41,405 bases of DNA from Chlamydiota bacterium (lineage in GTDB: Bacteria; Actinomycetota; Thermoleophilia; Solirubrobacterales; Solirubrobacteraceae), in the NCBI GenBank assembly GCA_903970125.1, contig CAJCHW010000098.1, positions 1-41,405 on the forward strand, in the 5' to 3' direction. Below are positions 7,746 through 16,149 of this stretch, in pieces. Under the pieces are notes generated by a model, which saw only the letters and a list, made by a program, of their open reading frames with translations, was not told the origin of the DNA and ran no database searches. Positions within the stretch are counted from its first letter, which is position 1, and each line of letters starts with the position of its first letter. The position numbers were made by a program, and so were the translations under genes.

Positions 7746-9932
7746 TCAGCGCGACGCCCGCTTGCCGGCGCGCTGCGAAGCTGCGTAAAACGTGACCGAG
7801 GCTTCGCTTGACAGCGCTTCGCCTCCACCACGCGGACTGAAGTCGACGACGACGTTGGCGGCAATGTGGTGGGAGCGTGCGAGGCCCTTCGCGTATTGGC
7901 CGCGGAGGTGCAGGACGACGGTCGTCGTGCCCTCAGCCTGTGCGGTCGTGCTTGCGCGCGCAAGTACGACCGGGCGCTTGGGCTTGGGCTTCGATCGCTT
8001 TCGCGACACCCTGGCGATCGTCGCTACGCGGCCGGTCGCGGTCGCGGTGATCGTCCCGGGACCGGGGGTTTCCACGAGCAAAAGTGCTTCTTTGGCCCGC
8101 CCGCGCTTGGTATGCACCCCGAGGTCCGCAGATGCCGCGCCGGCCAGTGAGAAGCTTGCCGGGGTGGAGTTGGTTCCGAGCGGGAGCGGCGCGGTTCCGG
8201 CGGGCGCCTGCAGGTCGGCCGTGAAGGCATCCAGAAAACCGGCGCTGTGGGCGTCGCCGAAGAACAGGTTAGGGGCGCCGGCGACGAACGCCACCATTTC
8301 GCCGTTGGCCGTCAGCGAGGGGTTGGCTCCCACCGGCCCATCCGGTTCGCCACCACCGTAGCCGAGCAGCGCGCGTTGGAGCGTGTGCCCGCGGAGGTTG
8401 ATCACGTACAGTTCGCTGAGGTTCGGCTGCGGGCTGAACGTGCCGACCGGTACCGGTTCTGAGAGCACGAAGAGGTCGCGCGTGCTGGTAAACGCAATCG
8501 TGGACCCGTCGGAGGACAGCGCAAGCGATTCGACTGTGCCCAGCGAGCGACCCCCCGAGCCCTTCGCGGCAAGCGTCAGCTCAGAGGTCCCCGCTTTGCG
8601 CGAGACGCCGGGGCGCATCGAGGTGACGAAAACGTCCAGGCCATTGGGCTTGGCAATATCGGCGGGCCGCAAACCGCTGGAGGCGAGAAAGGCGACGGTG
8701 TAGCCGTCGGCGCTCAGTACCGGCGCCGAACCCGCGATCGACGCCGCCCGCGACTCCGGCTGGGTCAGCGGCCCGTAGCAAGGACCCGTCGCTGTCTCGC
8801 TGAGGACGTATTCCGCCTGCCTTTCGGTGGTGCATTCCGGATCATCCAGGTCCGCTATGCCCGTGATCCGCCTGGTGCCGGCGTCCGCTTCCTGCCAGCG
8901 CCGCCACAGGTAATACGGTTCTTCGGCCGTCGCGCGCTCGCCGGCGATGAAGCGGGTCTGTTGGGGTGCGTCCATGGAGACCCACGCGACCGTGGACCCA
9001 TCGCCGCTGATACTCGCAGGGCCAAGCGCCGGGCCGGAGTCGCCTTGGGGGCTTTCCGCCGGCGCTTCGGTGCCTTCTCGCCGGCTGATGAGACTCGTGG
9101 TTTGGCTTTCGGTGTCACGGACGAACAGCTGGCCTGCCGGCGTCGTGACGCTGTTTGCGTCCCGCATGTCGGATTCAGCTTCCGTGCGGAAGAGCACGTA
9201 ACGTCCGTTGGCCGATACCGACGTGTTGGGCCACAGCTGCGCGCCGGGGTTGCCGCTGGAGATCGGCGAATGGGGTGCGACAAAGCTCGCGGGTTCTTCG
9301 CGCCCGGAGGGCGATGAGACGATGCGGTAAGCGCCGTACTCGCTTGGCGACTTTTCCATGTCCCGGACGAAGACCTGCACGGCTGCTTCGTGTTCAGTCG
9401 CGGAATGCTCTGTCGGTTCGCCCGGCGCGCCGCCGGGCGCGAGTCGCTCCGCGCTTGAGAACGCCACGTAGCGTCCGTCTTCACTAATTGAGGGGTTGGC
9501 CGCGCCGCGTACGAGCACCTTGCCCTTCTCGGTCCCTTCACTGACCAGCAGGTTGCCGCCTGCGACCAGCTCCAATTGCCTTGTTTGCCGGTCGTAACGG
9601 AAGATCCCGCCTTCGCGGATCGTTCCCGGTGGTTCAGCGAGAACGCGTTCTGATTCGCTTTCGCCGTCATATTCGAAGAGGTTGGTCGCCTTGGTCTGGA
9701 AGACGACGTAGCGGCCGTCGGCTGAGATCGCGGCGTCGGTCGTTTCGGCGTTGGCCTGTTCGCCCCGCTGTTCGCCGCCGGGGCCGGAGGGTTCGTAATG
9801 GGCCGAGATCAGTTCCGCCCCGAGCCCACCACTGCCGGGCCCGTAGATCGCGTGCGCCGGGCTGGTCAACGACGCGAACGCGAAACCCAGCGCGAGCGCC
9901 ACGCACGCGGCCGGCCCCAGCACGCGAGTCAC
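7746..9932 (-). CDS. Secreted seven-motif TolB/PD40-like beta-propeller protein
   Basis: A 728-residue product starting with a GTG at 9932 that overlaps the TGA of the upstream gene (GTGA). It begins with a signal peptide (MTRVLGPAACVALALGFAFA, cleavage probably after SPAHA). Seven copies of the pattern S-x-[DN]-G-x-x-[VI]-x-[FW] are visible: SADGRYVVF, SEDGRYVAF, SANGRYVLF, SGDGSTVAW, SADGYTVAF, SSDGSTIAF, TANGEMVAF. This is the TolB/PD40 blade signature, and seven copies fit a seven-bladed propeller. A C-terminal beta-sandwich-like domain with a basic linker (SRKRSKPKPKRP) and a basic end follows. No enzymatic motif is seen. It is probably an extracellular or wall-attached binding or scaffold protein; partner unknown. 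Confidence 0.82.
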   Translation of the reverse strand: MTRVLGPAACVALALGFAFASLTSPAHAIYGPGSGGLGAELISAHYEPSGPGGEQRGEQANAETTDAAISADGRYVVFQTKATNLFEYDGESESERVLAEPPGTIREGGIFRYDRQTRQLELVAGGNLLVSEGTEKGKVLVRGAANPSISEDGRYVAFSSAERLAPGGAPGEPTEHSATEHEAAVQVFVRDMEKSPSEYGAYRIVSSPSGREEPASFVAPHSPISSGNPGAQLWPNTSVSANGRYVLFRTEAESDMRDANSVTTPAGQLFVRDTESQTTSLISRREGTEAPAESPQGDSGPALGPASISGDGSTVAWVSMDAPQQTRFIAGERATAEEPYYLWRRWQEADAGTRRITGIADLDDPECTTERQAEYVLSETATGPCYGPLTQPESRAASIAGSAPVLSADGYTVAFLASSGLRPADIAKPNGLDVFVTSMRPGVSRKAGTSELTLAAKGSGGRSLGTVESLALSSDGSTIAFTSTRDLFVLSEPVPVGTFSPQPNLSELYVINLRGHTLQRALLGYGGGEPDGPVGANPSLTANGEMVAFVAGAPNLFFGDAHSAGFLDAFTADLQAPAGTAPLPLGTNSTPASFSLAGAASADLGVHTKRGRAKEALLLVETPGPGTITATATGRVATIARVSRKRSKPKPKRPVVLARASTTAQAEGTTTVVLHLRGQYAKGLARSHHIAANVVVDFSPRGGGEALSSEASVTFYAASQRAGKRASR

Positions 9933-12067
9933 GTGACCCGCTCCCGCACCCGCACCGTGCGTTTGTTTCCTGCTTTGTCGGCGGCGGTGACCGCGACCGT
10001 GTAGACCCCGGGCCGGGCGTAGCGGTGGCTGATCCGCACGCGCCCCCGCGCGCTGTGCCCATCGCCGAAGCTCACTCGCACCGAACCGTGCGCGACGCCA
10101 GGGCTTTCGCCGCTGGGAAGGTCCAGCACGCGGATGTCCACGCTCAAGCCGCGGCTGCTCACAACGATCTTCGGTGGCGTGCGCTCAACCTTCAACGTCG
10201 CTGGAGAGCTGTCCACCACCTGGCCGACAGCGTCCGTGGCCTCGATCTGAACCGTGTGGACGCCGTTGGGGACCTCGCTCGGCGTGAGCGTGTAGTCGGG
10301 CACCGTGATGCCTTCCGCCACCTGCTGGTCATCGACGAGTACTGAATAGGTCAATTCACCGGCCCCGGCAAGCGGTCTTTCCCATGCGATCGGGATACTC
10401 GCCGCGCTCGTCCAGGTCTGTGGTGCTTCGGCGACGAATTCGCCAGGCGGCGCACGCACCGCGAGCGCAACGACCTGCGTGCTGGCCCCCTCTCCTTGGA
10501 GGAAGCCGATCAGGGCATCGCCGCGGTGCGAGCCTGCGAGGTCGAGTGCGCCAACTGCGCCGCCACTGGGGCCGGAGACGAGCACGCGGCTCGACGTGCC
10601 GTCGGCGCGTCGTTCGAGCACGGCCACGGCACCTGCGCCGTGCTCTTCCACCGACCATGCCGCGGCCAGGGCACCGTCTTCGGCGCGGGTCAGCATCGGG
10701 TTGCCGGCGACCGTGCTCGCACCATCGTCGAGGCGCACAGGTTCACCGACCGACGTTTCGCTGCCGGGCATCTCGAGGCTCTCGTCGCCGGAGCCAAAGC
10801 CCACGTCGAAGGCGCCCTTGCCGTCGACGGCGACACTCAAGGGCCCGATTGGGCCCAGCGGGCCTTCCCCGCCTCCGTCCGCGAGGCGAGCCGTGCCGAA
10901 GTACTGGCCCTTGGGGTCAAAGGTGGTCGGGATCTCGTTGACGAACACCTGCGGCCGCGTGAAGCCGGAGCCCGGTGCGGGTTCTTGCAAAAAGGCCACC
11001 GCGCCCTCGCCAAATCCTCCGACGTCGAGCGCGAGCTCAGCGGCTGCGCCGTTGAGCGGATGACCGTCGAACGTGGGTGGGCTGACCGGCAGGATGTCGC
11101 CCGCGACTGTGCCGAAGAGCCGGCGCGCATAGATGCGGTTGATGAAACTGTCGTCGGGCTCCTGCCAGGCCACCAGGCCCTGGCCCGTGACGTCAATCGC
11201 TACACGGGGCGAGTTGGCCGCCGTCGGCGCTTCCATCGCCTGCGCAGGGTTGCGGTTGATCGGCGCGCCGAGCGACGTCCAGTATTCACCGTCAAAGTGC
11301 GCCATGCGGATTTCCGAGAGCACGTAGCCGTGCGGGATTTCAGGCCGCGACGGTCCGCTCACGGCGTTGACGACGCGGTAAACGACATACGCCGCTCCCG
11401 CCCCGTCCATCGCCACCGACGGGTAGGTGCCGGTCGCCTCGCCGATGTTCAGGTCGATCGGAACCGGTGACTGAAAGCCTGAGGAACCAGGCTCCAGCGC
11501 CGCCGAGAACAGCCCGTCCGTGTTACGCGAATAGTGGTTTACCCAGACCACGACAAGACGTCCGCCTTCTCCGGCCGCGATCGCGGGAAACGAGGAGTCA
11601 AACTGCTGACCGACGTCAACGCGTTGGGGCGGATACCAGCGATCGTTTGCGTATTGCGCGGCGAACACATGGACCCGGTGCACAACGGTCTCGCGGGTCT
11701 GACCTTCAACGCGTTCAGCGACCGTTTCTTCAACGCGCTTGAGATAGACGATGCCCCCGGTGCCATCGGCAGCCATCGCCACGCCTCCGAGCGCCGTTAT
11801 TTCCGAGCTCGGCCCGTCTATCAGCGTGACTGGCGAGATCAAGCCGTCCGCCGGTGCGGCGGTGAGAAGGCCCGTGAACACGAGCGCCAGCGCCACCAGC
11901 CAGAACCGCGGCGCGCGAGCCGGCCGAGCGGCAATCACGCGCCGCGTCGTCACGCGCCGCGTCGGCTTTATGCGCGCGCCGGAGGCCTCTCCCATGCGGG
12001 CGACTGTACCGGCAGATTTCGCGCCGGCGTGCCGGTCGCGCGAGCGCCTTACACACACCGCTGCCAT
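9929..12067 (-). CDS. Secreted protein with C-terminal PKD domain
   Basis: First gene of the minus-strand locus, about 712 residues. Starts are uncertain: GTG at 12073, ATG at 12067 and ATG at 11995 all precede the signal-anchor segment (FWLVALALVFTGLLTAAPADG), and none has a strong ribosome-binding site. The central part is rich in beta-strand and Gly/Asp turns, suggesting a propeller, with phrases such as VAMDGAGAAYVVY and VAIDVTGQGLVAWQEP repeated with variation. Two Ig-like modules follow: a Big-type segment (VLVDDQQVAEGITVPDYTL) and a PKD domain with SFGDG and HRYARPGVYTVAVTAADKAG near the C-terminus. It is an extracellular protein of unknown function. Its end overlaps the next gene by 4 bp. 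Confidence 0.78.
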   Translation of the reverse strand: MAAVCVRRSRDRHAGAKSAGTVARMGEASGARIKPTRRVTTRRVIAARPARAPRFWLVALALVFTGLLTAAPADGLISPVTLIDGPSSEITALGGVAMAADGTGGIVYLKRVEETVAERVEGQTRETVVHRVHVFAAQYANDRWYPPQRVDVGQQFDSSFPAIAAGEGGRLVVVWVNHYSRNTDGLFSAALEPGSSGFQSPVPIDLNIGEATGTYPSVAMDGAGAAYVVYRVVNAVSGPSRPEIPHGYVLSEIRMAHFDGEYWTSLGAPINRNPAQAMEAPTAANSPRVAIDVTGQGLVAWQEPDDSFINRIYARRLFGTVAGDILPVSPPTFDGHPLNGAAAELALDVGGFGEGAVAFLQEPAPGSGFTRPQVFVNEIPTTFDPKGQYFGTARLADGGGEGPLGPIGPLSVAVDGKGAFDVGFGSGDESLEMPGSETSVGEPVRLDDGASTVAGNPMLTRAEDGALAAAWSVEEHGAGAVAVLERRADGTSSRVLVSGPSGGAVGALDLAGSHRGDALIGFLQGEGASTQVVALAVRAPPGEFVAEAPQTWTSAASIPIAWERPLAGAGELTYSVLVDDQQVAEGITVPDYTLTPSEVPNGVHTVQIEATDAVGQVVDSSPATLKVERTPPKIVVSSRGLSVDIRVLDLPSGESPGVAHGSVRVSFGDGHSARGRVRISHRYARPGVYTVAVTAADKAGNKRTVRVRERVT

Positions 12068-12068
12068 C

Positions 12069-12112
12069 TTCACGAGCTTTTTTCGTGATCATCACAGTTC
12101 GTTCACATCTGG
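12069..12112 (+). promoter_or_regulatory. Pho-box-like 11-bp tandem array upstream of pstS1
   Basis: Four in-register 11-bp units: TTCACGAGCTT, TTTTCGTGATC (poor), ATCACAGTTCG and TTCACATCTGG. The last two are the best matches to a TTCACA-type PhoB/PhoP direct-repeat site. The array lies between the divergent secretome locus and pstS1, 64 bp upstream of the pstS1 ATG and in the same orientation. If the upstream divergent gene really starts at 12067 or 12073, the first unit abuts or overlaps its start. Confidence 0.6.
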
Positions 12113-12176
12113 AGCCTGGCCTCTGCCGAGACTGCTGCTCCCAGCACCTTCGTGGCTCCGCGGCGGGCGAATTCTC

Positions 12177-13049
12177 ATGAGCAAATCACGCAACCTCGCA
12201 CCGGCAACCACCAAGGCACACAAGCGTCCGACCAAGGCCCTTCGCAGCGCTCTGGCCGGATGCCTGCTCGCCGCCGTGGCGCTCGCCTCTCCCGCGAGCA
12301 CCTTCGCCGGCGGGCGGGCAATCACGATCTCCGGCTCGACATCGATCTTTCCGCTGATGATCCAGCTCGCTGCGGCCTGGCACAAGGCCACGCACGAACC
12401 GACCCCGCACGTCGGCCAGGGCACCTCGGACGTCGGCATCAGCGAAGTTGCCGCCGGCCGCGTCGACATCGGTGATGTGTCACGCGATCCCGAACCAGGC
12501 GATCCCGAACACCTCGTCTTCACCAAGATCGCGCGGGACGGCATCTGCATGATCACAAACCCCAAGAACGATCTTGAAAACCTCTCCCAGGAACAGGTCC
12601 AGGCGATCTTCACCGGTCAGGTCCGTGAATGGGGCGAAGTGCCCGGAGCGGGCGTATCGGGCCCGATCGACCTCGTCGATCGCATCGCCTCGTCAGGTAC
12701 GCAAGACGCGTTCCAGAACATCTTCCTCGGCCCAACCCTGAAGATCTCCCCAAGTGCCGAGGCCGAGGAAAGCAACGGCCTGGTCCGAACCAAGGTGGAG
12801 CACGACGAAGACGCCATCGGCTTTGTCTCGTTCGCATTCACGACGGGGGTGCACACGATCAACTACCAGGGGATCCAGTGCAACCTGCGCAATGCCAAGT
12901 CCGGCCAGTACCAGGGTGTGCGTAACTTCTGGATGGTCACCAAGGGGCCACCGAAGGGCGCCACCGCCAAGTTCATCAGCTGGATCACCAGCCCCCACAA
13001 CGCCACTGCGCGCAAGATCATCTCGTCGCAGTGGATTCCGATCCACTAG
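12177..13049 (+). CDS. pstS: Phosphate ABC transporter substrate-binding protein PstS (copy 1)
   Basis: The ATG at 12177 (290 residues) is chosen over the open frame back to 11751 because it begins just before a signal peptide (basic n-region, then LAGCLLAAVALASPASTFAG) and after the regulatory array. The mature part begins ITISGSTSIFPL, and TSDVGISEVAAGRVDIGDVSR and IASSGTQDAFQ are the phosphate-binding loops of the PstS-like periplasmic-binding fold. It binds phosphate outside the membrane and delivers it to PstCA. It is the most divergent of the three true PstS copies (GSTSIFPL rather than GAGSTL.APL). The next gene, pstC, starts 39 bp later. Confidence 0.9.
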   Translation: MSKSRNLAPATTKAHKRPTKALRSALAGCLLAAVALASPASTFAGGRAITISGSTSIFPLMIQLAAAWHKATHEPTPHVGQGTSDVGISEVAAGRVDIGDVSRDPEPGDPEHLVFTKIARDGICMITNPKNDLENLSQEQVQAIFTGQVREWGEVPGAGVSGPIDLVDRIASSGTQDAFQNIFLGPTLKISPSAEAEESNGLVRTKVEHDEDAIGFVSFAFTTGVHTINYQGIQCNLRNAKSGQYQGVRNFWMVTKGPPKGATAKFISWITSPHNATARKIISSQWIPIH

Positions 13050-13088
13050 GCCTTTGAGCAGGGCCTCGGTGGGCGGGGTGCGGCGGAC

Positions 13089-14060
13089 GTGAGCCGGGGA
13101 GCGTCGGACTGGCGTGTGGAGTGGCTGCTGCGCGCAATCACGATCTCCGTGCTCGTGGTCATAGGCCTGATCGCAGCCGCGATCCTGATCGAAGCCTGGC
13201 CGTCGTTTGAGCACAACGGCATCCGCTGGTTTTTTCCGGGAGGCGATGTCGATCAGCAGCTGAAGGCAATGATCACGGGGCCGCAGGAACCGGCCCGCTA
13301 CAACTGGCACTTTCGCGGCTGGCCGTTGATATGGGGGACCATCCTGACGTCGGGCTTTGCCGTGATCTTCGCCCTGCCGCTCGCGATCCTCGCCGCGATC
13401 TTTATCGTCGAGATCGCACCGGCGCGGGTGCGACGCGTGGTCGAGCCCGCGGTCTGGCTGCTCGCCGGCGTTCCCTCGGTGGTCTACGGGCTCGTCGGTC
13501 TGCTCGTGATCGTGCCGTGGGTCGAACACGACCTGATTTCAAAAGCACAGAAGCACTCCGTCGACTACGTCGTGCAGCTGACCGGCGAAAACGTCAGCGT
13601 GGCCACCGCGATCCTGACCGTGATGATCCTGCCGATCATGATTGCCCTGATCGTGCGCGCACTGCAGACGGTGCCGCGTACGTGGACGGAGGGCTCGGTG
13701 GCGCTTGGCGTCAACCGCTGGCGCACGATCCGGCGCGTGTCGCTGCGCGCGGCCCGTCCGGCCATCATCGCGGCTGCCGTGCTGGCGATGGGTCGCGCGC
13801 TGGGCGAGTCGATCATGCTCTCGATGGTGTCGGGCTCACGTGGCTTTGCCGCCAATCCGCTCGACGGGGCGACCTTCTTCTTTGAGCCCGTGCGGCCGCT
13901 GGCGGCCACGATCATCGACTACGCGGAGGGCATCTCGGTGGCGCCACTGCGGCACACGCTGTATGCGATGGGGGCTGTGCTGCTCGTGTCCACTGCTCTG
14001 TTCTCGCTTGCCGGTTGGGCCGTCAAGCAGCCGCTGAAGCGCTACGGGATCGGAACCTGA
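13089..14060 (+). CDS. pstC: Phosphate ABC transporter permease PstC (copy 1)
   Basis: A 323-residue, six-helix membrane protein with a GTG start. The first hydrophobic helix spans roughly residues 14-36, followed by a long extracytoplasmic segment and then the permease core. PstC/PstA-family signatures are LAGVPSVVYGLVGL and the EAA cytoplasmic loop ALGVNRWRTIRRVSL (about residue 205), which contacts the ATPase. GRALGESIMLSMVSG near the end is also typical. With PstA it forms the channel for phosphate. It sits between pstS1 and pstA1 in the first pst operon. Confidence 0.93.
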   Translation: MSRGASDWRVEWLLRAITISVLVVIGLIAAAILIEAWPSFEHNGIRWFFPGGDVDQQLKAMITGPQEPARYNWHFRGWPLIWGTILTSGFAVIFALPLAILAAIFIVEIAPARVRRVVEPAVWLLAGVPSVVYGLVGLLVIVPWVEHDLISKAQKHSVDYVVQLTGENVSVATAILTVMILPIMIALIVRALQTVPRTWTEGSVALGVNRWRTIRRVSLRAARPAIIAAAVLAMGRALGESIMLSMVSGSRGFAANPLDGATFFFEPVRPLAATIIDYAEGISVAPLRHTLYAMGAVLLVSTALFSLAGWAVKQPLKRYGIGT

Positions 14061-14089
14061 GCAGGCTGGCCGCCCGCTACATCAGCACA

Positions 14090-15139
14090 ATGGAAGGCGC
14101 ACTGAACGCAACGGATTCGTCCACGCTCGGGGTCTCCGGCGCGCGCAAACCGCCTGCAACGCTGCGGCGCTCGCAACGTCCGCGCGAGCGCCTGGCCGGC
14201 TGGCCGATCGCCGACCGCGTGGCGTGGGCGGCCTGCTGGGTGGTTGGCGTTGGAGTCAGTCTGGTCACCGCGGCGATCGTGCTCTTGATGGCCGTGAAAG
14301 GCATCGCGTACCTCCATCCGGCCCTGCTCTTTGAACACCCAAGCGCCGCGGTCGCACAGAGCCAATCCGGCGGATTCCTGGACCCAATCGAGGGAACGCT
14401 GCTGCTGACCGCGGTTGGCACCGCGATCGCGGCACCTCTGGGCGTCGCGATCGCCGTGTGGCTGCACGAGTACGGCCGGCCCGCAGGCCTTGCACGGGCT
14501 ACGGAATCGGCGATTGAAATGACAGCGGGCGGGCCGAGTGTGCTGTTTGCGCTGTTCGGGCTGATTCTGTTCGCCCGTCCAGTGCTGGCCTTCCTCTCGC
14601 AGACGTCAGCCGGAGGATCGGTGTCGGGGAGGTCATTTCTCACCGCCGGTGCGGTGTCCTCGCTGCTCGCCCTACCGCTGGTAGTGGGGGCAACGCGCGA
14701 GGCCCTGGCGCAGCTTCCGGCGCGCCTGCGCGAGGCCTCACAGGCGCTGGGTAAGACAAGGGCGCGCACGATCCGCAAGGTCTTGCTGCCGTCAATCCGC
14801 CCGGGGATCGCAGCCGGCGTGGTGCTGGGTATGGGCCGGATCATCGGCGACACCGCAATCGTGATCTTCGTGTTGGGGGCAACGCTGCATCTGACCCCCG
14901 CAGGTGGTCTGCCCGGGCTGTCGGCGCTGCGCGGCGAAGGGACGACCCTCACAGCTTATGTCCGCTACAACTCGCCGGCGGGGGAAGGGCTGGCGCCGAA
15001 CAAGGCCTACGCCGCCGCGTTTGTGCTCATGCTGATCGTGGTGGCACTGAACTTTGCCGTCGTGCGGCTGGGATCCGGAAGCCGGCGAAAGCGCCCGTTC
15101 GCGCGCTGGCGACCTGCCCGCGCCGGAAGCGCGCAGTGA
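14090..15139 (+). CDS. pstA: Phosphate ABC transporter permease PstA (copy 1)
   Basis: The start at 14090 (MEGALNATDSS, 349 residues) avoids overlap with pstC; the frame is open back to 14015. A polar N-terminal stretch of about 45 residues precedes the first helix (VAWAACWVVGVGVSLVTAAI). The permease signature MTAGGPSVLFALFGL and the EAA loop ALGKTRARTIRKVLLPS are present, as is GMGRIIGDTAIVIF. The tail is basic. It pairs with PstC1. Its TGA overlaps the start of pstB1 (GTGATGA). Confidence 0.92.
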   Translation: MEGALNATDSSTLGVSGARKPPATLRRSQRPRERLAGWPIADRVAWAACWVVGVGVSLVTAAIVLLMAVKGIAYLHPALLFEHPSAAVAQSQSGGFLDPIEGTLLLTAVGTAIAAPLGVAIAVWLHEYGRPAGLARATESAIEMTAGGPSVLFALFGLILFARPVLAFLSQTSAGGSVSGRSFLTAGAVSSLLALPLVVGATREALAQLPARLREASQALGKTRARTIRKVLLPSIRPGIAAGVVLGMGRIIGDTAIVIFVLGATLHLTPAGGLPGLSALRGEGTTLTAYVRYNSPAGEGLAPNKAYAAAFVLMLIVVALNFAVVRLGSGSRRKRPFARWRPARAGSAQ

Positions 15140-16149
15140 TGAACCAAGACCCACGTTTAGCGCCGCCGGTTCGCCGCATCATCCCGCGGCAGGCGGGCAC
15201 GGTCGTCGAGCCCCGGTCGGAGCCCGCGCCGAGCGCTGCAGCGGCGGTGGCGTCCGCTGCGCAGCCGGCGGTGGAGCCGGGGGTGCAATCAGGAGCGTGG
15301 CAGGACCCGGTGGACATGCCCGCGCCGCCGCGGGCGCCCACAACTACCCACTCCAACGTGGTCGAGCGGATGCGACTTGAGTCGGTCTGGCTGGCGTACG
15401 GCGACCGCTGGGTCGTACGAGACGTCAGCCTGCCCGTGCGCCAGGGAGAGGTGCTCGCGCTCATCGGCGCATCGGGCTCCGGCAAGACCACCTTGCTGCG
15501 ATCGCTCAACCGGCTCACCGAGATCACAGCGGGTGCGGCTCGGGCGGGACACATCACGCTCGACGGCGAGGAGATCGACGGCTTGGAGGCCAACGATCTG
15601 CGCAGACGCATCTCGATGGTTTTTCAACAGCCCAACCCGTTCCCGATGAGCGTCTTCGAGAACGTGGCGTATTCACTACGCGAGGAGCGCGCGGCGCGGC
15701 GACGCAGACGCCGTGCGGGACTACCGGGCCGCGGGCCGCGCGGTGATCAGTTGCGTGCGTCGGTCGTCGAGGCGCTCCGCCGCGCCGGCCTGTACGACGA
15801 GGTCGGCGACGACCTCGACCGGCCCGCACTGGGGCTCTCGGGCGGCCAGCAGCAGCGACTCTGTATCGCACGCTCGCTGGCGGCGGGACCCGAGGTGCTT
15901 CTGCTCGACGAGCCCTGCTCGGCTTTGGACCCGATCTCAACCGCCACGATCGAGGAGTTGATCGTGGGCCTGCGCGAGAGCGTTGCCGTGGTGATCGTCA
16001 CGCACAACCTGCAGCAGGCCGTTCGCGTAGCCGATCACGTTGCCTTCATGCACCTGGGCGAGCTCGTCGAGTACGGCCCAAGCCAGCAGATCTTCGAGCA
16101 CCCGCGACAGCAGCGCACGCGCGATTATGTCAGCGGGGCATTTGGGTGA
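15139..16149 (+). CDS. pstB: Phosphate ABC transporter ATPase PstB (copy 1), N-terminally extended
   Basis: ATPase of the first Pst system, starting at ATG 15139 or GTG 15136 in the overlap with pstA. Walker A GASGSGKTT, Q-loop FQQPNPFPMSVFENV, signature [15 protein letters not shown], Walker [14 protein letters not shown] and the H-loop VTHNLQQA are intact. Two oddities stand out. An Ala/Pro-rich extension of about 75 residues precedes the ABC domain, where standard PstB has almost none. In the helical domain the usual sequence is replaced by an Arg-rich insertion (AARRRRRRAGLPGRGPRGD). It is followed without a gap by a lipoprotein gene (GTGA overlap). Confidence 0.93.
   Translation: MNQDPRLAPPVRRIIPRQAGTVVEPRSEPAPSAAAAVASAAQPAVEPGVQSGAWQDPVDMPAPPRAPTTTHSNVVERMRLESVWLAYGDRWVVRDVSLPVRQGEVLALIGASGSGKTTLLRSLNRLTEITAGAARAGHITLDGEEIDGLEANDLRRRISMVFQQPNPFPMSVFENVAYSLREERAARRRRRRAGLPGRGPRGDQLRASVVEALRRAGLYDEVGDDLDRPALGLSGGQQQRLCIARSLAAGPEVLLLDEPCSALDPISTATIEELIVGLRESVAVVIVTHNLQQAVRVADHVAFMHLGELVEYGPSQQIFEHPRQQRTRDYVSGAFG

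Noticed and set aside
12069-12090. CACGA-loop-TCGTG with T-run as a terminator
   Set aside because: The stem is only 5 bp and lies in a divergent promoter region, not after a gene; in-register 11-bp repeats explain the sequence better.
11751-12176. N-terminal extension of PstS1 reaching back to 11751
   Set aside because: It would cover the Pho-box-like array and the start of the divergent gene, and a proper signal peptide starts only at 12177.
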